64,000 nt of DNA, taken from contig OW051496.1 in NCBI GenBank assembly GCA_932521035.1, positions 4,216,001-4,280,000 on the forward strand, written 5' to 3'. The notes beneath the pieces are model-generated. The model did no database searches. It was not told the origin of the DNA and saw only the letters and a program-made list of their open reading frames with translations. Position numbers and translations under genes: made by a program. Position 1 is the stretch's first letter; every line of letters starts with the position of its first letter. This DNA comes from Oscheius dolichura. Lineage: Eukaryota; Nematoda; Chromadorea; Rhabditida; Rhabditidae. Of the stretch, positions 21,572 through 32,800 are shown piece by piece.

Positions 21572-21963
21572 ATGTTCGCCGCCTTCTCTCTGGTCGTCCT
21601 CCTAGCTTTGGTCGCTGCGGAGCAATGTGCGGATAGACACCCCAAGTGAGCTCGTCCCCCTCCTCCCCTGCCTAACTGGCCTCTTTCAGCTGTCCCTCCT
21701 GGAAGGCCAATGGCTTCTGTACACTGTCGCTCTATTTCGGCATGAGGACGACCTGCTCCGTGTCATGTGGCCTCTGCACATCCGGAGGTTCATCGACAGG
21801 CACCTGTGCCGATAAGAACGTCGCGGAGTTGGTTTTTTCCCAGAACAGAAGAGAAATGAGTTTCAGCTGTATAAAATGGGTCACCCGTGGATTCTGTAAC
21901 AACACCATGTACACCGATGCCCAGAAGAGGTCGTACTGCGCAGCCAGCTGTGGATTATGTTAA
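21572..21963 (+). CDS. Secreted protein with two ShKT domains
   Basis: Two exons (21572-21645, 21690-21963), 115 aa. Signal peptide MFAAFSLVVLLALVAA. Two ShKT six-cysteine modules fill the mature protein: the first ends CSVSCGLC, the second runs from CADKN to CAASCGLC. ShKT modules occur in many nematode secreted proteins as K-channel-binding or matrix domains; no toxin activity is implied here. The second module lacks the usual Lys-Tyr pair as far as I can see. AATAAA lies about 35 bp after the stop (21997). Confidence 0.8.
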
Positions 21964-22207
21964 TAACTGGGCAATCCCACCCAGTGAAATGGGTTAATAA
22001 AGCAATACTTTGTTGACTTACTTCCTTTTATAAGAAGCAGTCTCCATCTGAACTACGGTATTCCAGGATGAGACTATACCGGGATAAAGGCAGAGGCGCC
22101 TTGTCTATCATAATCAAAGGACTCCGCCTAATTAGGTCACATAACTGTCGATAGTGCTTTGTCTACAAGTGATAGCTTCAATAGGCCAGCCACAATCCCC
22201 ACCTAGC

Positions 22208-23011
22208 GTGTCCCTAGCCGGTGACGAGGGATTTGCCTGTAAGGAAGCATTTCCTGAAAGGAAGAGTTCAGTAAAATACTACAGCCCAAATTGCCATATG
22301 TGCAGCGGATCAAGGAGAAGTACAATGTGTGTGGCCAGTCTGGATACCAAGCAGAACAAGGCGGCAGTCGAGATGAACCATGTATTCCTCCTGTATGATC
22401 TCTCCTTTAGAAAATCAACAGCTTCATAGCCAACAAAACACAAGGGAGGATCACGGATTTGGTCAGCGAAGGGATCATAGAGAGTTGGGGTCAGTTATCC
22501 CCTTTATTCTCTAAATCAGGCCATCAGAAGAAATGGGCTGGGCAAGCTGCTGCCTCGGCACACTGGAGACAGTATTCAGCGCTCCATCGACTCCAGGTCT
22601 AGTCACTATATTGACGTTTGTCACCTCCAGATCCATAAAAGATGTATGTTTTTAGCTAAGTCTGCCCAAATTCTCCACCGAGACCAAACTCGGCCTCTCC
22701 GAAACTCTCGAGCAGTTGGGCATCCGCGAGGCATTTGACCCGCACAGGGCAGATTTCCGTGACATGTTCCATCGTCAAACCTTTATTGATAAAATCGTTC
22801 ACACGGCTGAGATTAAGGTAGGCGAGTTACACAGCCTTTAAAATATTATGTTTCAGCGAAGCCGGAACAGTCGCCTCGGCAGCCACCGTTAAAATTGTGC
22901 CTGTTTCTTTGAGATACTTCCAGAGACTAGTAGTAGTATCATCCGTTCCTCTTCTTATTGAAAGTCACGGACCACATCGCATTTATGGGTCAGGTGTATG
23001 ATTTGGAATAA
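22208..23011 (+). pseudogene. Serpin remnant (5' truncated, internal gap)
   Basis: Serpin landmarks in order: DEGFACKEAF (helix region), KLPYVQRIKEKYNVCVASLD, NKAAVEMN, KINSFIANKTQGRITDLVSE, LPKFSTETKLGLSETLEQLG, DFRDMF, the reactive-loop hinge GDEAGTVASAATVKI, and the C-terminal HPFLFLLKV...FMGQVYDLE. Missing: the first ~90 residues and the ~100-residue central sheet between IIES and the helix before LPKF. The join from the hinge to HPFLF is also out of frame unless a 31-37-nt intron is assumed, which would leave almost no reactive loop. It most likely no longer makes an inhibitor. Exons and splice sites otherwise remain readable, so the loss is recent. Confidence 0.6.
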
Positions 23012-23128
23012 AGAATTACCCTTTCGATCTGCTCCCCCTAGAAAATGAGCGAGCGGGTGTCTCTGGCTAGAGATACAAAATGAGCAGAGAGGGCGAGAGG
23101 AAGAGAGAGAGAGAGTAGACGGATTTAT

Positions 23129-23419
23129 TCAGTTCCGGACTTTTTTCGGCTTGGCGCGGTTGGCCAGGGCATTCTGGCGGAGATGGCACTTGTTCCTGAA
23201 AGTGCCGTCTCTTTCCTCCTCCTCGACCTCTACTCACAGACAGTCGGCGGCCTTCTCTTTGCCAACTTTATTGCACCTGAGCTGGCAGAATTGAGCACCG
23301 GCTCCGGCGGAATTGGCCTCCCAATTGGCCCAGACGATGGAAAGAACCTGGAAGATGTCCTTTGGTTGTGGAGACTGTACCTGGGGGAGGACGAGGAGAA
23401 GGACGAAGAAGACACGCAT
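23129..23419 (-). CDS. Small secreted peptide, CxxxC...CxxxC family, member 1
   Basis: Three exons (23381-23419, 23238-23347, 23129-23195), 71 aa; introns 33 and 42 nt. Signal-peptide exon MRVFFVLLLVLPQ, then VLSIVWANW, a Gly/Ala spacer, and four cysteines CQLRC-x10-CLNKC, ending in a basic tail (ANRAKPKKVRN). Two CxxxC pairs on two helices are the pattern of alpha-hairpin (hairpinin-like) peptides; the relation is by spacing only. A TATAAAAG box lies 35-42 bp upstream. Members 2 (47.4 kb) and 3 (48.8 kb) share exon 1 almost exactly. Role unknown. Confidence 0.6.
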
Positions 23420-23453
23420 TTTGACTGGGTGAGGAGTACTGGAGACGGCAGGG

Positions 23454-23461
23454 CTTTTATA
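23454..23461 (-). promoter_or_regulatory. TATA box of small peptide gene 1
   Basis: TATAAAAG on the minus strand, 35-42 bp upstream of the start at 23419; the same box and spacing occur at the other two family members. Confidence 0.6.
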
Positions 23462-23834
23462 GGGGGCAAGACACTGATTGGCTCTCGTTTATGATGGGAA
23501 AAGCCCCCATTAGGAAAAGAAAGTGCCAAATTATATAGCAGATCTTTGTCGAAATCACAAAAAGAGACAAGAACCCGCTGATTTGTGGGAAATAGCCGTA
23601 AAAGATCAACACCGGACTGCTGACAATCCTCGTGTGTAATAGAGAGAGAGAGGGTACCTTCGCACTCTCGTATGTGCTGCTATCGAATGCCTAGTAATGA
23701 AGAGAGATATATGTATCTTGTGAAGACGCTCCCATCTAACCAGACAACGTTATGTTCGAAATAGGCAGAGCGAGGGATCTTTTAAAACCCTATGTGACAT
23801 GTCACGCCTCTCTTTACAATTTCTCTTATTGAAC

Positions 23835-23889
23835 AATAATGAACTATATATAATGAATAATGAACTATATATAACTATATATAATTTAT
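23835..23889. repeat. Tandem AT-rich repeat
   Basis: AATAATGAACTATATAT is present twice in a row, followed by a partial ACTATATATAA copy. It lies in AT-rich intergenic DNA (23,500-23,945) that holds nothing else recognisable. Confidence 0.6.
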
Positions 23890-23945
23890 TTCAATACAAA
23901 TACAAATTACAAAATAACAAAAATACGAATAAAATGAACCATAAG

Positions 23946-24228
23946 TCAAATAATAATCAAACCGGTACCCATAGCACAGCAAACTAACTTTACAAAGTCA
24001 TCGGGTCCTTTTCTTTCTTTCCGCGTTAAATTCTCGCTTATTTTCATGGCTGGCGAGAAGTCATACCTCTCGACTAATTTCTCCAGAAGCCGTTTATTCT
24101 CAGCTTCCTTCTTCAGAGAAAAATTCAATTCACAGATATGGTCTTGTACCATTCGGAGATATTCATAGGTTTTGAGCGCGTTTTGACAGCGTCGGCCAAA
24201 ACAAATCCGTCGGCATTCAGAGACTCGT
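23946..24228 (-). CDS. Partial CDS: leucine-rich helical segment, unknown
   Basis: An exon begins after CTTGTTTCCAG and stays open for about 94 codons to TGA. It starts with a Cys/Arg cluster (SECRRICFGRRCQNALK) and continues with a heptad-like stretch (YEYLRMVQDHICELNFSLKK, then ENKRLLEKLVE). This resembles a basic region plus leucine zipper but lacks the bZIP Asn. Upstream exons were not found. It may be the last exon of a transcription-factor-like gene or a remnant. Confidence 0.3.
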
Positions 24229-24476
24229 CTGGAAACAAGAAATAATTACGAGTAAACCTGAATTGTTAAAAATAAACTTGTCTATTGTCTAATAAAGATG
24301 TTTATCATTTCATTATTCCCAAAGCCTCCCTGTTGGTTCTGATGCGCTACAGTGATATGGTCCCCATGACTTTTTTTCAAATCGGATCACAACACCATGA
24401 TTCATTATACCGTCTTCCCCAATATGAAAGTAAATATGTAATGGTTAAACGAATAAAGACCAAATTTTTTGGTCAC

Positions 24477-24683
24477 CCGAGAGATGTACGCTGGGGGTCA
24501 ACGTATTGAATGCATTGAAGCTGGTGAATATATCTACTTTGAATCCGACAACAAGTACCTTTATGTGAACTATAAGAAGAGCCACAGCCAATTCGCTAGT
24601 AATTGCATGGAATCAAACTGCCGAATTTCTGCCGAAAATAGCAAGGTTCCGCGCCTATACCCCTGTGTGGGGGCCATGGCCTG
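24477..24683 (+). other. Open stretch with FLYWCH-like flavour
   Basis: Open frame with IECIEAGEYIYFESDNKYLY followed by CMESNCRIS. The order of aromatic residues and two cysteines recalls a FLYWCH zinc finger, but the closing histidine is not visible. It could be an exon of a host gene or of an old transposon. From 24,684 to 25,269 the DNA is AT-rich with no feature. Confidence 0.2.
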
Positions 24684-25269
24684 AGAAATGTCGCGATGAT
24701 TATCTTTTCAAATATCGCACTTTACTGTTCCAAAAGCTGGAGAACCTAGGAATGGAGAGAAGCGAACAAAATGAAGAGAACTTAATGGAGTAAGCCGCTC
24801 GAAAGGCCGCATATTTTTTAAACATTTTAAAATGAAGTTTTCCGTTTCTAATATTTTAACTTACTTGAAGGAAATGTTGCAAGCATGTGATACGGAAAAT
24901 AGAAGCCTAAACTTTACAAGCTGATCTTTTATAAGAAAATTTAACTAGGAAATTAGATCCTTAAAATACACGTAAGATACTTTAACGCAACTTTATTTTT
25001 TAAAACTTCCTAACTGGAAAGTTGAAATACAACAAAGTGTTACAAGATAAAGAAAATAAAGCAACGAGACTGTTAGTGATAATGAGTTACAGAAAAGCAA
25101 CAAAATGATTAAAAACGGAAAACCTATACTATGAAAAGTATTGATTGATAAAGAAATTTACAACAAAGTGCAACTATAATGAAACTTAAAAGTAATATAA
25201 AAATACCCTACACAAAAACGTAAAAGGGGTACAGTAGGGAAAGACGAGGGGCCTTACCACTTAGACAAT

Positions 25270-28200
25270 TTAGCCAATCGGCAACGGTTTAAAGACGAAG
25301 AGCGTATGATTGTGCTTGCACAATGTAACAAGGTGTCCGGTGCTAGCTAAACGTAGACCTACACAACGAGAGAGCTGTAATATGATAATCATCTTAGTTC
25401 AAAGCGAAATAACTTACACGGAATTCATTATGAGTAAACGATTGTATTAGCTGTCCTGCGTCTGAGAAGACGACCACATGCAGATGGTTTCCATGCGTAT
25501 CAGCAATATATATGTCGCCATTCTTCGAAATATCAATTCCGATAGGATATGGGGTTTGTGCAGGTTCCCCCAGCTTGCGAACATAAGTTCCTATATTTTC
25601 AGATACAAGTATTTAAGAAAAACTGACCATCAATATTGAAGACTTGTACACAATGGTTCTTGAAGTCAGTAATATAAACTAGCTTTTCAGATACGACGAC
25701 ATCACTGGCTTCCCCAAGATGGCTAGACGCGTCAAACGAATAAACCAATTGGCTAGCATCGATATCAATACAGAAGACAGTCGCTTCATTATCGACAAGA
25801 ACCAAATGGCCGTTATTCGTGGAAGTAGTAGCTGTTATTTCAATACTACCGCGCGAAACTATCGAAACTAAACAAAGGTTACATTAAACAGATTGAAACC
25901 AACCGAGATTTATACGCTTAATGAACTCTCCACGGCTATCAAAAAGTTGTGCACGTGTTTTTGCGTCGGCTCCTTTATCAAAAATAACATACCGGACAAC
26001 ATCATTATGCAAAGCAATAACTTTACGGGGAAAACACAACATCCCATCTTCCTAAATCATACAATAGATATAGCCAACTTTTTTTACCGTTCCTGGGTTT
26101 CCTATTTTCCACGGCGAAGGAGGACCGCAAACAATAACGCGATGATTATTTGTATCGGCAATTAAAATATCGTCCGTTTTCGAAATACAAAATCCAGAAG
26201 GACAGTGTAGCTCATTAATATTGGAACCGCTCGTGCTTATTCCAAATACACTAAATTTGGGGATGTAAATAATAATTATTATTAATGACAAACCTGTGTG
26301 TCTTCAATTCGCACAATCTAGTCTCACGAGAAGCTTCTGGAGAAACATGACTTGACGTTCGATCAAAATTATCCAACGACATGCTGCTAAGAGATGACAG
26401 AACTGGATCATTACGTTGCTGTTGCTGTTGAAGAACTGCAGCACGGATTCTTGATGCTTGTTGCTAAACATTTACCACTTTACAAAGATAGTTTTGTTTA
26501 CCAAAATAATAGCAGCTGTAGATTGATTATTATTTAGTGCATTACTCTGCATTAGAGCAAGGTACTGTTGACGAGCAGCCATTACAGGTGGTAAATTATT
26601 AACTGCTGGAGCATGAAGTGATGGATTTGATGAGAGAGGCCACTGTGAATTATTATAAAAAGTTCCTGTAGCAGAAGAAATTGGCTGAAATTAGTGACAG
26701 GATATGTATATTTTCTTAACTAGAATGCTTACATAAGAAACTCCAGGAATTAAATTAGCAGAGCCAGTAGGATTGGGAAGAACAATTTCTTTCATATCCA
26801 TAGGGGAAACTGAAGGCAAATCAGGCGGGTTAGCGCTTGGAAACCATGCACCAAAACAGTCCGTAGATCCACGAGGACTGAAATTACTGATAAAAGCAAG
26901 GAAGAAAGGGCGTAACTTACACTTTCTTTCTTTCAGTACCAATGGCTGGCAAGTTGACAGTAGAAGTAGTACTTCCATTTAAACGAGACCAATCACTAGA
27001 ACTGCTGCTGTAATCCATAGATGGGCGAATTTGTTCAGTGGAAACTGCCTCTTTTGTGGATGAAACCATGCGCGCTAAAAGGATGAAAAATAAGGGCGAT
27101 TTAACATGCCTATGACATCCCCACACAGGGCATTTAGCTGCTGGTCTGCTTGCTTTTTTGGTAATGGGCTATATTCCAGTTCGACCCGAACTCCAGCTGA
27201 GGGCATAGTTTGACTTAAATTATTTAATTGATGCACAACTTTTTTTCGGCTGACAAGCAATTCCATGCCGTTAGCCTTTTCTAGAAGACGTCTTGTAAAG
27301 CTAGAAAATGATCGGTAAAATTATGTGTATTTAATTACCCTAAAGCATCGTTAACCCTAGTCTCATTCAAATTCATTTTACTATAAAGCTCTTCAATAGC
27401 ATGTTCTTGTTTTTGACGAGCATCTTCTAATTCCTTCATCTAAATATGCAATGTACTGCATCTAAAAAATGGTATACCTTTCGTTGTTTGGCATGCTCTA
27501 AGGATTGTGCTAGCTGCTCAAAATGAAATTCTAGACGTGCTTTTGTAGTCTCATATTGTCCGTGAAGGCTAGCAAGATGATCAGGGGTAGCGCTCCACTC
27601 AGCCAAATTATTTTTCCACTGTGCATCCAAACTGCTTACTAAATTTTGAATTTCTTGCTCAATGGCAATGACAACCCGATCGCTGACTTCAATCACCTGC
27701 AAATAAATCATTTTCAAAAGAGTCTAAGCTCATTCTACCTTATGATGAAGATGCTCTATTTCCAGACAAGTTTTGCATGCCAGATGCTCACAAGTAGCGC
27801 AAAGTACTTTAAATGGGTTATGATGGCGTGGACAAATGATGGCGTCACCCTCTCTCCGAACTCCGTTCTTATTAGGCTCAAAATAGGGGACCGTCTAAAA
27901 AAACGTATAAAGAACTTTAGAAATATTACCCCATGCCCCTCAAACATGCGCATACGTCCATGAGCTGCCAAACAGTTTGAGCAAAGATCAGACTGGCATT
28001 GCTTACAAAATGCTACAGCAGGTTGTTCACCGTTGCAAGTACAGCACTTACGATCGACAGAGGAATAAAGTTCTTTGTGATTAAAGCGCACCTAAAAGAG
28101 ATGAAGAGAATTTATGATAGAACGACCCTACATAATCTAACAGCATAGTGCGAACGTAACATATGTCATTACCTACGCGCGTTTCTTGCGAACAAATTGG

Positions 28201-28706
28201 GCACCTTATAACTCCTGATGGTATTGGTCGTTCAGGAACTGAAAAGCTTTCGTGTCATGAAATAAATAAGAATAGCCCTTCGACAAAAAAACGTAGGTAC
28301 GAACTTTTAGGCATTTCCAGCTCAAAATCTGTGGCATCACGAGTTGGCAACTCTTGAACCTTCTGTGTTTCTCGTCGTCCCTTTAATTGAAGAATAATAC
28401 AATCTTCACACATTGAATGAAGACAATCCAACACACGAGGCTAAACCAAATAAAAAATGGGTATATTTTCAAATGCACCTTGCGAAATTCTCCATGACAA
28501 TGAGGACAGTTCGTATTTTCATCTGATGGTAAAAGTTCGGTGTCCAGATGCGAACTATCCGATCTAAAATACACTAGTAAAATACAAATGAAATATTTGT
28601 ACAAGAACACGTCACTTCCTTCATTTTTATCATCCTTCACACTGGGTGGACTGTCCGTTAGCGGATTTGACATCGGTACATCATGGCGTTCATCGGAATC
28701 ATTCAT
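25270..28706 (-). CDS. TRIM-NHL protein (RING, two B-boxes, coiled coil, NHL repeats)
   Basis: Likely E3 ubiquitin ligase and RNA-binding regulator of the Brat/Mei-P26/NCL-1/NHL-2/LIN-41 group. Order from the start ATG at 28706: acidic leader, RING (CPHCHGEF, then LDCLHSMCEDCII, closing CPICSQETR at about 28,200), B-box 1 (CCTCNGEQPAVAFCKQCQ), B-box 2 (ICPRHHNPFKVLCATCEHLA, then KTCLEIEHLHH), a long coiled coil (about 27,300-27,700), a Gln/Asn/Ser-rich linker (VLQQQQQRNDP), and NHL repeats (GFCISKTDDILIADTNNHRV; GIDISKNGDIYIADTHGNHL). I see no filamin repeat between coiled coil and NHL, which argues against LIN-41/TRIM71. All exons are AT-rich with 35-50-nt introns. The last exon (GHLVTLCKHNHTLFVFKPLP) closes the propeller; stop at 25270. 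Confidence 0.85.
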
Positions 28707-29897
28707 TATTATCTCTAAAACGTGAAAAAGTAATACGTAAGAACAACACGAAAAACAGTACAGCAACAAAAAAAATGATATGCCCAATTTCTTTTTTCCG
28801 TTTCTGCATTTTTTTCTGATCCTGATCAGGCGCGCGTCTTGTTTTGGGCTCCTTTTTGAACTGTTCAAAAACGAAGTGCTGCTGAGACAACTTGAGGCTC
28901 GAATCGGAATGATTTGTGTGGTCGCTATTCTTCACACCACTAACTCATCTGTTGAAACCTCTAGGCAAAACATAAAGTGACAAATATATCAGTTCTCACC
29001 TGAAAGCTGTTTACTATTTCTAGGTTTCTAATAGAACATATCCCTGTTTTGCCCGAATTCTCGAAGATTATGCTTGCCAGAGTAAGCAAGATCTTTGCTG
29101 TGCCTGTAGGATCATCCGTTTATTTGCTACGATAAGTTATAGTTATAGTCTGTACTGGCATCTGCTCCTCATACAATGCTTAGTTTTTGTTTTTATGTGT
29201 TTATTAATTGTAATTCGCCCGTGTGCTGTGAAAAACAGTTGGAAGTGGAAGAACACAACCTCATAAACATAATATATTTTATTAAAACGTCTAACAACTA
29301 AAAGCAACAATAACACACGTGGAAATGTGACGAAACTCGAAGAAAGAACACGTTTGAAGAATGGAAACGGTCGGAAAATAAGGGGGATGGGTGCACCCGT
29401 AGAGGGCAGTTGGGAGACGCAAGACGACGGCTATTTCGTAGACAATTTTGATTCTGTTTAGACAGATTTAGAAGAGGGAGTGGAGAAGAGAAATACATAC
29501 TTATTTGGTGACAGAGAATGAAAGAATACGGGGGACCGGGGTACGGCTGGGCCGTCATTTGGGCAGGAGGGATGAAAGACCGTTTAGAGGCACTAGGTGC
29601 CTTTGCACATTGGGCAAAGGCCATTTCCCCTTTATTTTGAACTGAAAAAGAGATTAGGAGATTACTGTAGAGGGGAAACGGACTTTTCACCGATAAATCG
29701 CAAGGCCCAGGTCGTGAAACGACCACAGTAGATCGCCTACTAGCCAGGGGCCATGGAAGAACCACGGGACATGACTTTCGAGCGAAAAAATAAAGACAAG
29801 GAGCAAAAAAGGATATTTCTACGTGAAGCGGAGGATGTCGTGTGTCGTCTCCCGGTCTGGTTACTCCCGAGATGATTATTATGAGAGGAATCGGCAC
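28707..29897. other. Intergenic, no gene recognised
   Basis: About 1.2 kb between the TRIM-NHL start and the 3' end of the ZP gene. It holds open reading frames on both strands, none with a recognised motif. A basic stretch on the minus strand (KKEPKTRRAPDQDQKKMQ, near 28,800) might be an upstream exon of TRIM-NHL but lacks a provable donor. Confidence 0.4.
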
Positions 29898-32800
29898 CTA
29901 GAGGGGGAAGGTACCCGGAGGAGAACAACCCGTTGAGACGTGATGGAAAGGACTGGGTCCCAGTGGCCCTAGGCCAGGGCCGGGGAGTCCGGGATCAGGG
30001 CTCCCGAGGCCTGCGACTCCAGCTTCACGTACGGCTGCGGAGCGGGGTCGGCCTGCGTGATCTCGCTTCCACACCGAGTCGCGTCTGGAATCGGACGATT
30101 GAGAGGAGATCGGGGGCAACGACTGACTCAGACAGTAGTGACCGGGGGCGGTGAATCGGAAGAAGGCTACTCCCAGGAAGAAGCCCAGCGCTACGCAGAT
30201 GATCGACGTGACGATGTACATCGTGTACGAGGGGCTCTCGGCACATTGGACTGGAAAGGGACGATTTCTTCGGGGGAGGCGGGGGCGACTCACTCTGGGG
30301 CCGGGTCATGTTGACATTGAAAATACTGGGAATGGGCTCCCGGATGGGTCCGAATCCTCCGGTACGGCTGAGGTCAACGCGGATAGGGATTTCCAGATGG
30401 GCGGAGACGAGCCGGTCTCCGCCCATCTTCTTGAGGATCGGCTGCTTACCGCCTAGACCGTTGCAGTGAGCAGCAGAAGGACACTGAAACAGGTGACGAT
30501 GTATTCATGATGAGAAATAGAAATAGTACGGGTTAAATGGGAAGGGAAGACCAGGAGAGACCGGGGAGAGGAGCGCCCAGGCGCCGAACTCGTCTCAGCG
30601 ACTGTGGCTCATTTTATCTGGACGAGGCCAGAGAGCGCAGCAGTTTTTTGTTGGCTGGCAGTGCCGGCGAGAGAAAAAACGCCTGGTGCCAGGCAGAGCG
30701 ACCCTGGTTCAACCATTCTCGATATAGAAAAAAAGCACAGGCCGTCGCTGGGCTTTTTCGACCCTTTATCGGCCGGCAGCTGGGATGATGAAACTGGAGA
30801 AGTAAACGGGGGACGGCCAACCCCCCGAAGGCTGGTACTGTCCCCAGAGGAGGCTAGAAGACTGGTAAATGGGAGCAATCACCCTTTCTCCTGGCCGTTG
30901 TTGGCTTTTCGATAGTTTCTGCCTGTGGTCGCGCCATTTTTTTCGACGACCTGGGGGTGCGCTCCGGCTAGAGAGTACACAGGGCGCGGAGGGTAGGCGA
31001 AAGGGCAAAAAATGGCTACAGCCAGAAAAAATGACCGCCACGGGCTAGCTGCAAAACAGGGTGTCCTTCTCACTTTCAGCTAGTTTTTTAGCCGGCGAAA
31101 TTTGAATACAAGCGGGTTCCGCTTTGGGGGTGTCTGGGCGCCTCTTCTCTTTGTCCGGAAAAGGAAAAGAGGGCATTTTATCTAGAGACCAAAAAGAAGC
31201 AGGGAGTAGGGAGGATGGTGGTCAGTCAGATGATGCTGTAGTTGTGGCCAGCGCAGACGTTTTTTGCCCTCCGGCCCGTACCAGTCAGTACACGCCACGC
31301 CTTCCCCACGTTGGTCAGCCTGGGGACAACGGAAATAGACACGACTAGAGGCAAAACGAAGGCTTTTGAAAGGGGGAGAAATGGTATTTTATGATTTGAG
31401 AGAGGGGATAGAAAGGAGGAGAAGGTTGGGAGAGGGGGACAGCCTGCTCGGTATGGTCGCCGGGCGAGGAAGAGCCGGGCAGCATCTGCCCGATGGCTGC
31501 CTGTTTCAGAGACGCCTTCCAAAGGATAAATAGGATTTTTCTATGCTCTAGAGAGGGTGATCCAACGGTTTTTCGAAATTTTTTCTATTTTTGAATATGA
31601 AACATCACGGGTAGTCAGGTCTCTTTTTTGCTCCGGAGAGGTGCCAGGCCGTACGGGACGCCGCCATGAACCAATCTGAGGAAATAAAAAACGACGCCTA
31701 GCTTGAAAACTCGGGAATGAGTGGGGGAAAAGGGGGACAGCAGTCAGGGGGCCGGGTGGAATTGGCCAGAGGATACCACTCTACAGTGCTCCTTTTTACT
31801 TTCTATGATTATTGTTCATTATTGTAGAATTATGATCTTTTTTCATGGAGAAACCATTGATCTTAGGGGTGGAAACCCTCGAGAATCAGTAGGTGTTTAT
31901 GTAGATTTCGATAAATTTTTGTAATTTTGTAAAATTGACGGCGAAACAGCCGGGGAATCCCTTTTCCAAGCAAGTATAACCGAAATCAGCTGGTTTCTGC
32001 CTGTTTCGTGCTTCTTTCTTTGCACTTTCTATTCGACGGTTGCACTTTTTACGTAGAGGGAGGGGAGCAAAAAACGGCCTGGGGGTCGCCTGGACGAGAG
32101 ATCGCGGCCGGCGGGGAGATGGCAGACACGGGCAAAAAAGAGCAGATAGCTTGAAAAAATGGCGGCGGCGGGGGTAAAACGGGACGAGGAGAAAAAGCAA
32201 ACTCCCAGGGACTGAATCAATGCAAAAAATCCACGGAAACTCTCAGCAAATGGGGGATGCACTTTCTCATCAAATTGGCCAGCCAGAGTTCAAAAGTAGC
32301 GATTATAAAGCCGAATAGGCCAAAATTCCTCTTTTTTTTGCGGAGAATTCCTATATAAAAGTGGCATTTTCCCTTCTCATACAAGGGTTTAGTGTCCATT
32401 TAACAGAGAATTGGGCGTTGAATAAGAAAAAAATGGCCTCCAAGGTGGTATTTCCAAGGATATCCTGGTAGAGGAAACTGACCAGTGGGATGCCCTTGAT
32501 CCTGTGCTTGTTCTCCGCAGTACAGAAGAACACCTCGCAGCCGAACTTGAACTCGGGGTTGCGTTCTCCTCGGCCACTGAAATGCCCGTGTCCTCCTCTC
32601 CGAAATGACTGTCCCACCTCGGCATGATGTGGTTGTTCATGACCAGACGGATCTCTGTCTCCTCGGCCGACAGACTCTGCGCGTTGGGCTGGAAGACGGC
32701 CGACAGGAAGAAGCGTTTCCTCTCGTCGAAGACTGGGCAGCCGTTGTTCAGAATTGTCACCGGGTTCGCCTCGCCCTTCCAGTTTCCAATTGTGCATTTC

